From positions 558,001 to 622,000 of the forward strand of contig NZ_JAIQYZ010000001.1 of NCBI RefSeq assembly GCF_020164495.1: a stretch of 64,000 nucleotides of DNA, in the 5' to 3' direction. Both the position numbers and the translations under genes were made by a program. The notes under the pieces were generated by a model. It searched no databases. It had not been told where the DNA came from and worked only from the letters and a program-made list of their open reading frames with translations. Shown here in pieces: positions 40,204 to 49,129 of this stretch. The number at the start of each line of letters is the position of its first letter. Positions within the stretch are counted from its first letter, which is position 1. Source of the DNA: Psychroflexus lacisalsi (GTDB taxonomy: Bacteria; Bacteroidota; Bacteroidia; Flavobacteriales; Flavobacteriaceae).

Positions 40204-41718
40204 ATGAAGAACTACACTAATAAATACTTTGACATTTCAAAACCAGTTTTTATTCCTTCCGCTCTTATAACTGTCTTTTTTGTAACCTTCACTATAATCT
40301 TCAACGAACAGGCAGAAGCTGGATTTTCAAGCTTTAGGTCTTATATGTCTGAAAATTTTGGATGGTTTATCAATATAGCTATCAATTATTTTTTGTTTTT
40401 CGTCATTTTTATAGCCTTCAGCCGATTTGGAAAAATAAGGATTGGTGGGAAAAAGGCGCGTCCTGATTTTAACAAATTTTCATGGATTGCCATGTTGTTC
40501 TCTGCAGGAATGGGTATCGGCCTGGTTTATTTTAGTGTAGCAGAACCCATGTTGCATTTTAGCAATCCTATTGAAGCCGGTCTTTCTGGTGTAGAAAAAT
40601 CTAAATTAGCGATGAAGCATACGTTTTTCCATTATGGATTTCATGTATGGGGAATATATACATTGCTTGGCATTGCTTTAGCCTATTTCACATTCAACAA
40701 AAAAGCGCCTTTATCGATCAAATCAACCTTGAAACCACTTTTTGGAAACTACATGAATTCTTTTGTCGGTCACGCTATAGACGTTGTTGCCGTTTTAGCG
40801 ACTTTATTTGGTCTGGCAACCACACTTGGCTTTGGGGCAGTTCAGTTTACAACGGGTATTTCTGAATTGTCAGGATTATCAAATTCTGTGAATCTTCAGA
40901 TTCTATCTATTATTGGAATCACATTAATAGCAACCGTGTCGGTACTTTCAGGACTAAATAAAGGTCTAAAATATTTGAGCAATTTCAATATGATCATCGC
41001 TGGAATTGTATTTCTTTTTGTTTTAATTGTAGGCTCTACTGTTCTCTTGTTTGATGGATTTGTTGAAAGTTTAGGTTTATACCTTACTGATTTTTTTGAA
41101 ATGAGTACCTATAGAAATCAATATGGGGAAGAGGGTAAATGGTTTAAGTCCTGGTCGATGTTTTACTGGGTATGGTGGATCTCGTGGTCGCCATTTGTAG
41201 GAACTTTTATTGCTAGAATTTCCAAAGGAAGAACACTACAAGACATTGCTATTTATGGCCTTTTGGTGCCTTCCTTATTTTCCATGCTTTGGATGTCTGT
41301 ATTAGGTGGAACCGCATCGGATATGCAGCTAAATTCTGTCATAGATTTAGCTCAGGTTGTGGCCGATGACAGCTCTATGGGGTTGTTTAAAATGCTGGAA
41401 AATCTGCCGTATTATAAAATTACTGCAATTTTAAGCATCATTCTGGTAGGAACCTTTTTCATCACTTCGTCTGATAGTGGTTCTTTGGTGGTTGATTTTA
41501 TGACTTCCGGAGGGAAGCTAGACGCTCCAAAAGGTCAGAAGGTGTTTTGGGCATTTATGGAAGGTTCTATTGCTATTGCTCTTCTGATTGGTGGTGGTTT
41601 GTCTGCACTTCAATCTGCATCCATTTCAACCGGTTTTCCGTTTGCTATTATTTTGATTTTTGTAAGTATATCTCTACTTAAGAGTCTTAAACAAGACGAT
41701 CAGTTAAAGAAAAAATAA
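40204..41718 (+). CDS. BCCT-family betaine/choline/carnitine-type transporter
   Basis: The 504-residue protein has 12 predicted membrane helices and the BCCT signatures GMGIGLVYFSVAEP (about residues 101-114) and YWVWWISWSPFVGTFIARIS (about 322-341). Such carriers import compatible solutes, coupled to sodium or protons; the substrate is probably glycine betaine or a similar quaternary amine. The C-terminal cytoplasmic tail is short, so osmosensing of the BetP type is unlikely. It stands alone between two long AT-rich gaps. Confidence 0.93.
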   Translation: MKNYTNKYFDISKPVFIPSALITVFFVTFTIIFNEQAEAGFSSFRSYMSENFGWFINIAINYFLFFVIFIAFSRFGKIRIGGKKARPDFNKFSWIAMLFSAGMGIGLVYFSVAEPMLHFSNPIEAGLSGVEKSKLAMKHTFFHYGFHVWGIYTLLGIALAYFTFNKKAPLSIKSTLKPLFGNYMNSFVGHAIDVVAVLATLFGLATTLGFGAVQFTTGISELSGLSNSVNLQILSIIGITLIATVSVLSGLNKGLKYLSNFNMIIAGIVFLFVLIVGSTVLLFDGFVESLGLYLTDFFEMSTYRNQYGEEGKWFKSWSMFYWVWWISWSPFVGTFIARISKGRTLQDIAIYGLLVPSLFSMLWMSVLGGTASDMQLNSVIDLAQVVADDSSMGLFKMLENLPYYKITAILSIILVGTFFITSSDSGSLVVDFMTSGGKLDAPKGQKVFWAFMEGSIAIALLIGGGLSALQSASISTGFPFAIILIFVSISLLKSLKQDDQLKKK

Positions 41719-42376
41719 TCCGAATCCAGAACTCTTACATAATTTTAAAGATGTCATGCTTTCAATTTTTGTTTGAATCAAACTTAAAAGAAATTTTCGC
41801 CTTTAACCTTAAGGTATTCAAACGATTCTAAACTACTGTTTGCTTAAACAATTCAATTCCTATTTTAAATTATTCTAAAGTCTTTAAAGAATTTATATCA
41901 AATTCAACTTCAGTGTTTTGTAAGTGATCATAATTATTTAGGATGGTTTTTTCTCCACATTTCTATATTAAATAAGGCTAAACTTAAATTCGTTTTCAAT
42001 TGCAATTTATGCTTATAAGCAATATTGAAAGCTATTATCTTTTGAAGTATTATAAAAGCTCTACTTCCTAATTGAATACAATTAAAAAAATAAATTCCTT
42101 AACATTTACCTAATTAACGATTTAAAATATTGATCCTAAAGCCTTTAATGTCATTATTATAAAAAAGCAAGCAATTTATTTATGTTTTATTTAGGAATAA
42201 TTATAACTATTTATTCATTTTTAATGCTGCTCAATTTTAATAAAAATCAATAAGAGTCTACCTTTCAGCACATTAACAATTTGTTAATAACTTTTTGAAA
42301 GCTTGTTTTTTGTTAAATACCTATAAAAAATAAGAGTTAAATCCTAATTTTATCTTAAAATAAATACTATAAAGTT
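41719..42376. other. Long AT-rich gap upstream of the LruC lipoprotein pair
   Basis: This 658-base stretch has no credible gene. It contains a perfect 15-base palindrome, TTAACAATTTGTTAA, at 42273-42287, about 90 bases upstream of the first leader ORF. No tRNA or insertion sequence is seen. Confidence 0.6.
42273..42287. promoter_or_regulatory. Palindrome, candidate operator
   Basis: TTAACAA and TTGTTAA flank a single central T, giving a perfect dyad that could bind a dimeric regulator. It lies 90 bases upstream of the first leader ORF. The same palindrome is not found before the second lipoprotein copy. AT-rich DNA makes chance palindromes likely, so confidence is low. Confidence 0.3.
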
Positions 42377-42457
42377 ATGGAGCCACACATTAGATCACCT
42401 GGAGATTATTATTTGAACAGACGCATTTTATCTAAAAATTTAAATCAAAAACATTAA
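42377..42457 (+). CDS. Short leader ORF 1 upstream of LruC lipoprotein 1
   Basis: An ATG-initiated frame of 26 codons begins MEPHIRSPGDYY and ends with TAA four bases before the lipoprotein ATG. The peptide shares the IRSP motif and a downstream Tyr with the leader ORF of the second copy. Three of the four IRSP codons differ only at the third position between the copies (ATT/ATA, AGA/AGG, CCT/CCA), which argues for selection on the peptide. It may be a translated leader that controls the downstream gene; this is inference. Confidence 0.5.
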   Translation: MEPHIRSPGDYYLNRRILSKNLNQKH

Positions 42458-42461
42458 AATC

Positions 42462-43979
42462 ATGAAAAATTTATTAAAACCTTTCAGTTTACTTTTTGCT
42501 TGCATTGCAATGCTTTTTATGTATTCCTGTCAAGATGAAGAATCCACATCGCAAGAAGAACAAGGTGGTGTTGAATTCCTATTTGATGGTGACAGAGTAA
42601 GTAATGCTAAGTCTGGAATTGCAAATGCTAAAAACGATGCAGAATCCTGTGACATGGCTTTAGCTTCTTATGCTATTATTGAGATGAGCGGAGAAACTTA
42701 TGAGATCGATTTAAAGGCATGGGGCGAAAGCTATAAGACAGATCTTATTGAGCTCGGTCCTGGCACTTATCAAGTGACTAATGTGCAGCTTTTTGATGCC
42801 GATGACCATCCACTTTACGCTACTCCTATGGCAGAAAGTGAATTTGGTCCGTTTGTAAGTCAGGCACTACCTTTCGACGTAACTGTTGAAAATTACAGGA
42901 AAATTGAATATGACCTGGAAGTGTTATGTATCGAAGAATTTACCCCACCACAATTTGGATTTGTTTTCTGGGATGTAACAATCAAAGAAGTCAAAAATCT
43001 ATGTGTATTTGCTAACTTCTGTGAGCCAGATGCTGGACATGCAGTAGCCTCGCTAGAAGCGTTTATCTATCCAAATGAAGAATCTACATCAGATGAAGAT
43101 TTGATCTGGACTGGTTCTGCAGATGGTGATTATGATAGTGAAAATCCAGATAATGAACTACTTTGTTTGAAATTCCCTTATGATCCTAGTATTCCTACTG
43201 AAGATCAATCATTCTACATCGAGCTATTTGTAAATGGTGTATTATTCCAAGGAACTATGCCGCTAGACAGAGTGGATATGATCAATGCAGAAGATGGATA
43301 TCTTCACTTAAATGAAAATTGTGATGGAGATTTTGACATCCTTAGCAACAGTTTCAACATTGCATGGGAGGACCTCAATGGTGATGGAGGGACTAATGAT
43401 TGTGATTACAATGATTTTATTGTAAAGACAACTACTTCTACAGATATAACTACAGGTGACTTAATCTTTGAATTTGAGCCAATAGCTAGAGGTGGAGGTT
43501 ATGATCATGCTTTCAAATTTTGGTTACCAGGTACTGGATACAGCGTAACTGGTGCAAGTTTAGTAGATGATTCATCTGGCAACACAATGATTGAGGTTTA
43601 TCCAGATACACATCAAGCATTTTCCTCAACTAATGATTTTGTAAATACCAAGTGTAATGGTGCAACAGGAACTGGTAATATAGTAACAGTTACTGTTCAA
43701 AACCCACCATCAAATTTCACATACTACTTACTAAATCCTTTCGATGCAAATCTAAATGTGACTGGTGGCGGAAGTACTTATGATCTAACACTAGGGAACC
43801 TTTTCACTTCATCTACGTTTATAAAAGATGGACAGGAAATGAAAAATGGTTTGATTACCACCGGAGACTGGGAATGGGTTGTAGATGGTGTGGACATAAG
43901 AACTGTGTATGGGCCTAATTTTGACAGTAATTTCACTCCAATCAGTAACCTTGGAAGTTTGTGGATGAATTGTCCTTAG
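42462..43979 (+). CDS. LruC-domain surface lipoprotein, copy 1
   Basis: The 505-residue protein has a lipobox MYSC (Cys23) followed by QDEE, an acidic stretch like the surface-export signals known for Bacteroidetes lipoproteins. Residues about 55-285 form a Cys-containing domain shared with copy 2. The C-terminal part has WEDLNGDGGTNDCDYNDFIV followed by FEPIARGGGYDHAFKFWLPG, the pattern of LruC/DUF4842 domains, with an Asp/Asn-rich, possibly calcium-binding, loop. The function is unknown. It is preceded by a leader ORF and followed by hairpins. Confidence 0.8.
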   Translation: MKNLLKPFSLLFACIAMLFMYSCQDEESTSQEEQGGVEFLFDGDRVSNAKSGIANAKNDAESCDMALASYAIIEMSGETYEIDLKAWGESYKTDLIELGPGTYQVTNVQLFDADDHPLYATPMAESEFGPFVSQALPFDVTVENYRKIEYDLEVLCIEEFTPPQFGFVFWDVTIKEVKNLCVFANFCEPDAGHAVASLEAFIYPNEESTSDEDLIWTGSADGDYDSENPDNELLCLKFPYDPSIPTEDQSFYIELFVNGVLFQGTMPLDRVDMINAEDGYLHLNENCDGDFDILSNSFNIAWEDLNGDGGTNDCDYNDFIVKTTTSTDITTGDLIFEFEPIARGGGYDHAFKFWLPGTGYSVTGASLVDDSSGNTMIEVYPDTHQAFSSTNDFVNTKCNGATGTGNIVTVTVQNPPSNFTYYLLNPFDANLNVTGGGSTYDLTLGNLFTSSTFIKDGQEMKNGLITTGDWEWVVDGVDIRTVYGPNFDSNFTPISNLGSLWMNCP

Positions 43980-44039
43980 TAGCAACATGGCTTAAAACTT
44001 TAGTAAAGGCTACTAAAATAGCCAATGCTATGTAATATT

Positions 44040-44065
44040 AAAGGCTGCTTTTGCAGCCTTTTTTT
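44040..44065 (+). terminator. Terminator after LruC lipoprotein 1
   Basis: AAAGGCTGC (44040-44048) pairs with GCAGCCTTT (44053-44061) around TTTT and is followed by a T run. A second imperfect hairpin (GGCTA with TAGCC, around 44008-44023) precedes it. The core GGCTGC / GCAGCC is reused in the terminator of copy 2. Confidence 0.88.
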
Positions 44066-44109
44066 AAATCAAAGTATTCACGTTTATCATAAATAAAAAA
44101 TCAATTGTT

Positions 44110-44202
44110 ATGAATTTACAAATAAGGTCACCAGTTAGAAATTATTCAATCAAACATTTCAAAACAGAAAAATTTAAAACTCAAAATTTAATAAAATCAT
44201 GA
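44110..44202 (+). CDS. Short leader ORF 2 upstream of LruC lipoprotein 2
   Basis: A 30-codon frame starts MNLQIRSPVRNY and its TGA overlaps the ATG of the lipoprotein gene (ATGA at 44199-44202), a classical translational coupling arrangement. The IRSP motif with Tyr four residues later matches leader ORF 1, although the rest of the two peptides has diverged. The peptide is basic. It is likely translated, but no direct evidence exists in the sequence beyond conservation and overlap. Confidence 0.55.
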   Translation: MNLQIRSPVRNYSIKHFKTEKFKTQNLIKS

Positions 44203-45737
44203 ATAATTTATCAAAAAAATTTAATTTACTTATTGCTTGCTTTGCATTGGTATTCTTATATTCTTGTCAAAATGAAGAAGGGGATAGCGTTTCAGAAGAA
44301 GCTAGTGGTGTTGAATTTGTATTATCTGGTCATAGGGTTGCTGACGCTAAGTCTGATGCTAAATCTAGTGATTTAGCTAAAGATGAAGAGGCTTGCGACA
44401 TGGCATTAGCTTCCTACGCTGTGTTGACTATGGGAGGAATAGATTATACTATAGACATGAAAACTTGGGGAAATAGCTATAAAACAGATCTTATAGAACT
44501 AGATCCCGGAACTTATCAAGTGACTAGTTTTGTTCTTTTCAATGGCAACGATGACGAATTATTTGCTACGCCTAAAACAGGTAGTGAGTTTGGTCCTTTT
44601 GTAAGTCAGTCCTTACCATTTGATGTTGTAGTTGAAAACTATAGAAAAATCGAATACGATATCGAAGTACTTTGTGTCGAAGAATTTACCCCACCACAAT
44701 TTGGATTTGTTTTCTGGGATGTTACAATCAAAGAAGTCAAAAATCTATGTGTATTTGCAAACTTCTGTGAGCCAGACGCTGGACATGAGGTCGCTACATT
44801 AGAAGCATTTATCTATCCTAATGAAGAGTCAACTTCCGAAGAAGATCTAATCTGGAGCGGTTCTGCTGACGGTGATTATGATAGTGATAATCCAGATAAT
44901 GAACTACTTTGCTTAAAACTCCCTTACGATCCAAGTATTCCTACAGAAGATCAGTCTTATTACATTGAGTTGTTTGTAAATGGTATATTATTCGAAGGTA
45001 CTATGCCACTAGACAGAGTTGACATGATCAATGCAGAAGATGGATATCTACACTTAAACGAAAACTGTGATGGAGATTTCAATATTTTTAGCAATACTTA
45101 CAATGTAGCATGGGAAGCTCTAAGAGGTGATGATAACCAAAATGACGCTGACTACAATGATTTAATTGTACAAACTAAATCATTTACAGATATTAATACA
45201 GGAGAATTAAACTTCGTCTTTGAGCCGTTAGCGCGTAGTGCAGGATCGGAACTTGGGTTCAAATTTTGGTTGCCTGGAACTGGTTATGTAATTTCAGGAG
45301 ATGCCACCAGCGTTGATACTTCATCTGGTGATACAGAGATAGAGGTCTATCCAAACACAAGACAGGCAGCATTTGGTTCCAATAGTGGTTTTGTAAATGC
45401 TAGATGTAACGATGTAACGGGAAATGGTATTGTGAAAACTGTAAAGGTTGATATTACAAATGCTCCAGACTTTACATATTTTCTCCTAAATCCTTATGAT
45501 GCAAATCTAGGTGTAGATGGTAATGACGGTATATTTGATCTTACCATGGGTAACATGTTCACACCTTCAACTTTCACAAAAGATGGACAAGAAATGAAAA
45601 ATGGTTTAATTACTCCCAAGGATTGGAAATGGGTTGTAGATCGTGTTGATATTAGGACCGTTTATGGACCTAGCTTTGATACTAATTTTGTTCCTGTAAG
45701 CAATTTGGGAAGTTTGTATGAAAGTTGTGGTCTGTAA
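44199..45737 (+). CDS. LruC-domain surface lipoprotein, copy 2
   Basis: The 512-residue paralogue of the preceding lipoprotein has a lipobox LYSC (Cys23) followed by QNEE. The middle region (EEFTPPQFGFVFWDVTIKEV, NLCVFANFCEPDAGH) is identical in copy 1, whereas the N-terminal linker and the C-terminal LruC/DUF4842 part (ADYNDLIV, GFKFWLPGTGY) have diverged moderately. Both end in DVDIRTVYGP-like sequence (here DIRTVYGPSFDTNF). The LruC motif here has lost one Cys present in copy 1 (ADYND against CDYND). Surface display is inferred. Confidence 0.8.
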   Translation: MNNLSKKFNLLIACFALVFLYSCQNEEGDSVSEEASGVEFVLSGHRVADAKSDAKSSDLAKDEEACDMALASYAVLTMGGIDYTIDMKTWGNSYKTDLIELDPGTYQVTSFVLFNGNDDELFATPKTGSEFGPFVSQSLPFDVVVENYRKIEYDIEVLCVEEFTPPQFGFVFWDVTIKEVKNLCVFANFCEPDAGHEVATLEAFIYPNEESTSEEDLIWSGSADGDYDSDNPDNELLCLKLPYDPSIPTEDQSYYIELFVNGILFEGTMPLDRVDMINAEDGYLHLNENCDGDFNIFSNTYNVAWEALRGDDNQNDADYNDLIVQTKSFTDINTGELNFVFEPLARSAGSELGFKFWLPGTGYVISGDATSVDTSSGDTEIEVYPNTRQAAFGSNSGFVNARCNDVTGNGIVKTVKVDITNAPDFTYFLLNPYDANLGVDGNDGIFDLTMGNMFTPSTFTKDGQEMKNGLITPKDWKWVVDRVDIRTVYGPSFDTNFVPVSNLGSLYESCGL

Positions 45738-45765
45738 ACTGAACTGCAATATTTAAATTCAAACT

Positions 45766-45836
45766 TTAGCATAGATTTTAGTAAAATCTCTGCTAAGTAA
45801 TAACAAAGGCTGCTCTCTAGAGCAGCCTTCTTTTTT
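45766..45836 (+). terminator. Hairpin and terminator after LruC lipoprotein 2
   Basis: A first hairpin pairs TTAGC and AGATTTT (45766-45779) with AAAATCT and GCTAA (45783-45796). It is followed by a strong stem, GGCTGCTCT (45808-45816) with AGAGCAGCC (45819-45827), and a T tract. Copy 1 has the same two-hairpin layout, so the 3' region was duplicated with the gene. Confidence 0.85.
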
Positions 45837-46029
45837 ATCTGTGATTCTGAACACAAAATAATTTAGTCTCAACCAGCTTGTATATTGAAAAATAAGTTGA
45901 TAATACCAGTAAAGATTTGAAGTCAATGGATTTAACTGATTATTCAATCTCTTTATGAATTTTAAAAATAGTGTGAAGTTTATTTTTTTCACCGAATGAA
46001 TAAAAAACTTAATTGACACTAAGTGTTTA

Positions 46030-46617
46030 TCAATAATACAATCTAAAATCGAGCAGCTTGCAGAGTTTATAATGTTTTTGGAACATGGTTTCTACGACGT
46101 CTCTGAGATCGTCATTTTCATAAAACAGGCTGAAAAAGGCTCTATCAATTGTAAATGCACTCGACATGCTTTGAGATTGAAAACCATATCCCGATATGGC
46201 TCTTGCGCCAGTCACATCAAGAAAATACTGAGACTCTTCATCTGTAAGATCTAAAACTTTTTTGTTGGAAAAATGTATGACTTTCCCTTTCATTTTACCT
46301 TCAAAAAGCTCAGCTATCTCTTCAATGCTATAGTGGTAATCATTAATCAAAATAGTATTAGAATCACCCGGTAGGACCAGGTAGATAATTTCATAATCTT
46401 TGAAGTTATGGTCATCATATAACAAATAACTCAAGCTTTCTTCGAGTCCTTCCATTGTATCACAAGCTTTGTAAATACTACTTATATCTTGTTTTAACGC
46501 CATATCTTCCAGGATTTTTACCACCTCAGTAGATTGAATGGTGTCTGCATTGTGAACGGCTTCCAGGCAGTAGATAAAATTTTCAACCTGGTTAGACGGT
46601 AAATTTACTTTATTCAT
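46030..46617 (-). CDS. CHAT/caspase-like protein lacking catalytic residues (DUF6642-like)
   Basis: The 195-residue soluble protein resembles a CHAT-type (caspase-like) fold: FIYCLEAVH near the start, YEIIYLVLPGDSNTILI where active members have a His-Gly after the strand, SIEEIAELFEGKMKGKVIHF, and TGARAISGYGFQ. The usual FHG and GSC catalytic motifs read LPG and SNKK, so protease activity is not expected. I link it to DUF6642 from memory of that family, not by search. It is flanked by the LruC pair and the MnmH-SelD gene with no shared operon. Confidence 0.55.
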   Translation of the reverse strand: MNKVNLPSNQVENFIYCLEAVHNADTIQSTEVVKILEDMALKQDISSIYKACDTMEGLEESLSYLLYDDHNFKDYEIIYLVLPGDSNTILINDYHYSIEEIAELFEGKMKGKVIHFSNKKVLDLTDEESQYFLDVTGARAISGYGFQSQSMSSAFTIDRAFFSLFYENDDLRDVVETMFQKHYKLCKLLDFRLYY

Positions 46618-46970
46618 TTATTAAAAATTTGCTATCACCATTATTCAATTACTTAGCTATCCATAATGAGTCCAATTCATTATGAAATATTTTAAAGAGA
46701 AATAGATTAAGATATTTTCAATATAGAATGGACTGCGTGGTCTAGCAAACCATTAATTACATTTTATGAAAATATTTTTAATTCCTCATTTAGGGCTTAT
46801 ATGTATATCTTCAAAGTTCAAAATTTCAACATACCTTTTATTGAATGGATTTTAGATAACTGATTTTTAACAAACCTTTATTCAGTAGTTAGTTGGCATT
46901 CAAATAATAAACTAAAGTGAAAACTTTCATTCATAATTTAAAGGACTATTAATAAACTCTATGTTTGTGT
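46618..46970. other. AT-rich divergent region without a gene
   Basis: This 353-base gap between the CHAT-like gene (minus) and mnmH-selD (plus) must contain both promoters. I see no small coding sequence, tRNA or repeat in it, and no promoter match good enough to list. Confidence 0.5.
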
Positions 46971-49019
46971 ATGGTTAATTTCATAAACATACAAGAAGCT
47001 TTAGAGCTTCAATTACCAATTATCGACGTACGTTCCCCTTCAGAACATGAAAAGGGTCATATTCCAAATTCACATAACATTTCTTTATTCAGCAATGAAG
47101 AGCGGGCACATGTAGGAACTGTCTACAAGCAACAATCCAAAGAGGCAGCTATTGAGTTAGGCTATATCTACGTTAACCCCAAACTTGACTTGTATATCCA
47201 AGAAGCTAAAAAAGTAGCTCCTAAGGGTTCTGTGATTGTTCATTGCTGGAGAGGAGGGATGCGCAGTCAGTCTTTTGCAGAACATTTAATGGTCAATGGG
47301 TTTGATGATGTAAAAGTGATTGAAGGCGGTTACAAAGCTTTTAGAAATTTTGTGTTGAATTATTTCAAAATATCCTTTCCACTTAAGATTATTGGTGGCT
47401 ATACCGGAAGTGGAAAAACAGAAATTCTTCACGATTTGCAAAAACAAGGCGAACAGGTCATAGATCTTGAAGCCCTTGCCAATCACAAAGGTTCTGCTTT
47501 TGGTGGCATTGGCCAAGGCGAACAGCCCAGTGTGGAGCAATTTGAAAATAATTTATATGTCCAGCTTTCTCAGTTAGATTTAAACAGAACCATTTGGCTG
47601 GAGGATGAAAGCCATAATATAGGAAAGGTAATATTGCCCAACTCATTATTTCACCAAATGCAAAATGCTGAGGTGTTATTTTTAGAAATACCTAAAGAAG
47701 AGCGTGCAAAACATTTGGTAGCTGGTTACGCAGATTGTGGGGATGAGTTTTTAAAGGATGGTATTCATAGAATTGAAAAACGTCTTGGAGGGCTTCGAAC
47801 TCAGCAAGCTATAGAGTATCTAAAAGATAAAGATTATCATAATGTTGCTTTGATGACGCTTAATTATTATGACAAATACTATTTATTAGGAATTCAGAAA
47901 AAAACTGCTTCAAAGATAAAAACACTTAAACTGTCTTCAACAAACCATCATAAGAATGCACTACAGATTTTAAAAAACATAAAAGAAATGGAAAATATCA
48001 AACTCACTTCATATAGTCACGGAGCAGGGTGCGGCTGCAAAATATCACCTGCATTGTTGTCAGAGATGTTGCAAACAAATCAGCCACAAGTATTGGATAA
48101 AAATATAATTGTAGGAAACAGCACCCGTGATGATGCTGCCGTTTACGATTTGGGAGATGGTAATGGTATTATTACCACTACAGATTTTTTCATGCCAATA
48201 GTAGATGATCCTTTCACCTTTGGACAAATTGCAGCAACCAATGCCATAAGCGATATTTTTGCTATGGGTGGACAGCCTATTATGTCAATTGCAATTTTTG
48301 GCTGGCCCATCGATAAACTTTCTGCGGAAGTTGCCAGAGAAGTATTAGCTGGCGGACGTGAAGTATGTTCAAGAGTTGGAAGTCCACTGGTAGGCGGACA
48401 TAGTATTGACAGCCCCGAACCGATATTTGGATTGGCGGTTACAGGAAAAATAGATTTAAAACACCTTAAAAGAAATGATTCTGCCACTCAAGGCTGTAAA
48501 CTTTATCTAACCAAACCTTTGGGCGTTGGAATATTATCTACAGCTGGAAAACAAGGAAAAATTGATGAAAAGGATAAAGATATTGCAGCGAAATCCATGA
48601 CCACTCTGAATTCTATAGGTTTTGAACTTGGGAAAATTGAGGGTGTAAAAGCAATGACCGATGTTACTGGCTTTGGACTTTTGGGACACCTGGTTGAAAT
48701 GTGTGAGGGTAGTCGATTATCTGCAGAAGTGAAATTTGATAAAGTTCCTGTATTTGATGAAGTGCATAAATATATTGAGCAAGGATGCATTCCAGGCGGA
48801 ACTTATAGAAATTGGAAAAGTTACGGCCATCATACCAGTTTAAAAGATGAGCGTTACAAAGAAATTCTTTGCGATCCACAGACCAGTGGAGGTCTGCTTA
48901 TTGCTGTTGAAGATGGAGAGCATCTTAAAGTGGAACAGCTGCTCAATGAAAATGGACTTCAAGCTGTTTCGATAGGTGAAATGAAAGCACAGGGGGACAC
49001 TTTAATCAATGTAGTTTAA
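46971..49019 (+). CDS. MnmH-SelD fusion: tRNA 2-selenouridine synthase with selenophosphate synthase
   Basis: One continuous frame of 682 residues joins two enzymes. Residues 1 to about 335 are MnmH (SelU): a rhodanese domain with Cys92 in HCWRGGMRS and a P-loop GYTGSGKT (143-150). Residues 340-682 are SelD, beginning MENIKLTSYSHGAGCGCK with catalytic Cys354 and Lys357 and containing TRDDAAVYDLG and GGHSIDSPEPIFGLAVTG. SelD makes selenophosphate, and MnmH uses it to change 2-thiouridine to 2-selenouridine in tRNA. I chose the ATG at 46971; a TTG two codons upstream is also open. No selA or selB is in the window. Confidence 0.94.
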   Translation: MVNFINIQEALELQLPIIDVRSPSEHEKGHIPNSHNISLFSNEERAHVGTVYKQQSKEAAIELGYIYVNPKLDLYIQEAKKVAPKGSVIVHCWRGGMRSQSFAEHLMVNGFDDVKVIEGGYKAFRNFVLNYFKISFPLKIIGGYTGSGKTEILHDLQKQGEQVIDLEALANHKGSAFGGIGQGEQPSVEQFENNLYVQLSQLDLNRTIWLEDESHNIGKVILPNSLFHQMQNAEVLFLEIPKEERAKHLVAGYADCGDEFLKDGIHRIEKRLGGLRTQQAIEYLKDKDYHNVALMTLNYYDKYYLLGIQKKTASKIKTLKLSSTNHHKNALQILKNIKEMENIKLTSYSHGAGCGCKISPALLSEMLQTNQPQVLDKNIIVGNSTRDDAAVYDLGDGNGIITTTDFFMPIVDDPFTFGQIAATNAISDIFAMGGQPIMSIAIFGWPIDKLSAEVAREVLAGGREVCSRVGSPLVGGHSIDSPEPIFGLAVTGKIDLKHLKRNDSATQGCKLYLTKPLGVGILSTAGKQGKIDEKDKDIAAKSMTTLNSIGFELGKIEGVKAMTDVTGFGLLGHLVEMCEGSRLSAEVKFDKVPVFDEVHKYIEQGCIPGGTYRNWKSYGHHTSLKDERYKEILCDPQTSGGLLIAVEDGEHLKVEQLLNENGLQAVSIGEMKAQGDTLINVV

Positions 49020-49129
49020 GAAGTCGTTCATTTGAATCGTTTAAATACTTATTTAGGTAACTGAAAATAAAAATTATTGATAATTTTAGGATGTCATACC
49101 TATATCCTATTCAATAATAATTTTTATCA

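Noticed and set aside
41719-42376. An insertion sequence or prophage remnant in the long gap before the LruC pair
   Set aside because: There are no transposase-like codons, terminal repeats or direct duplications; the stretch is simply AT-rich.
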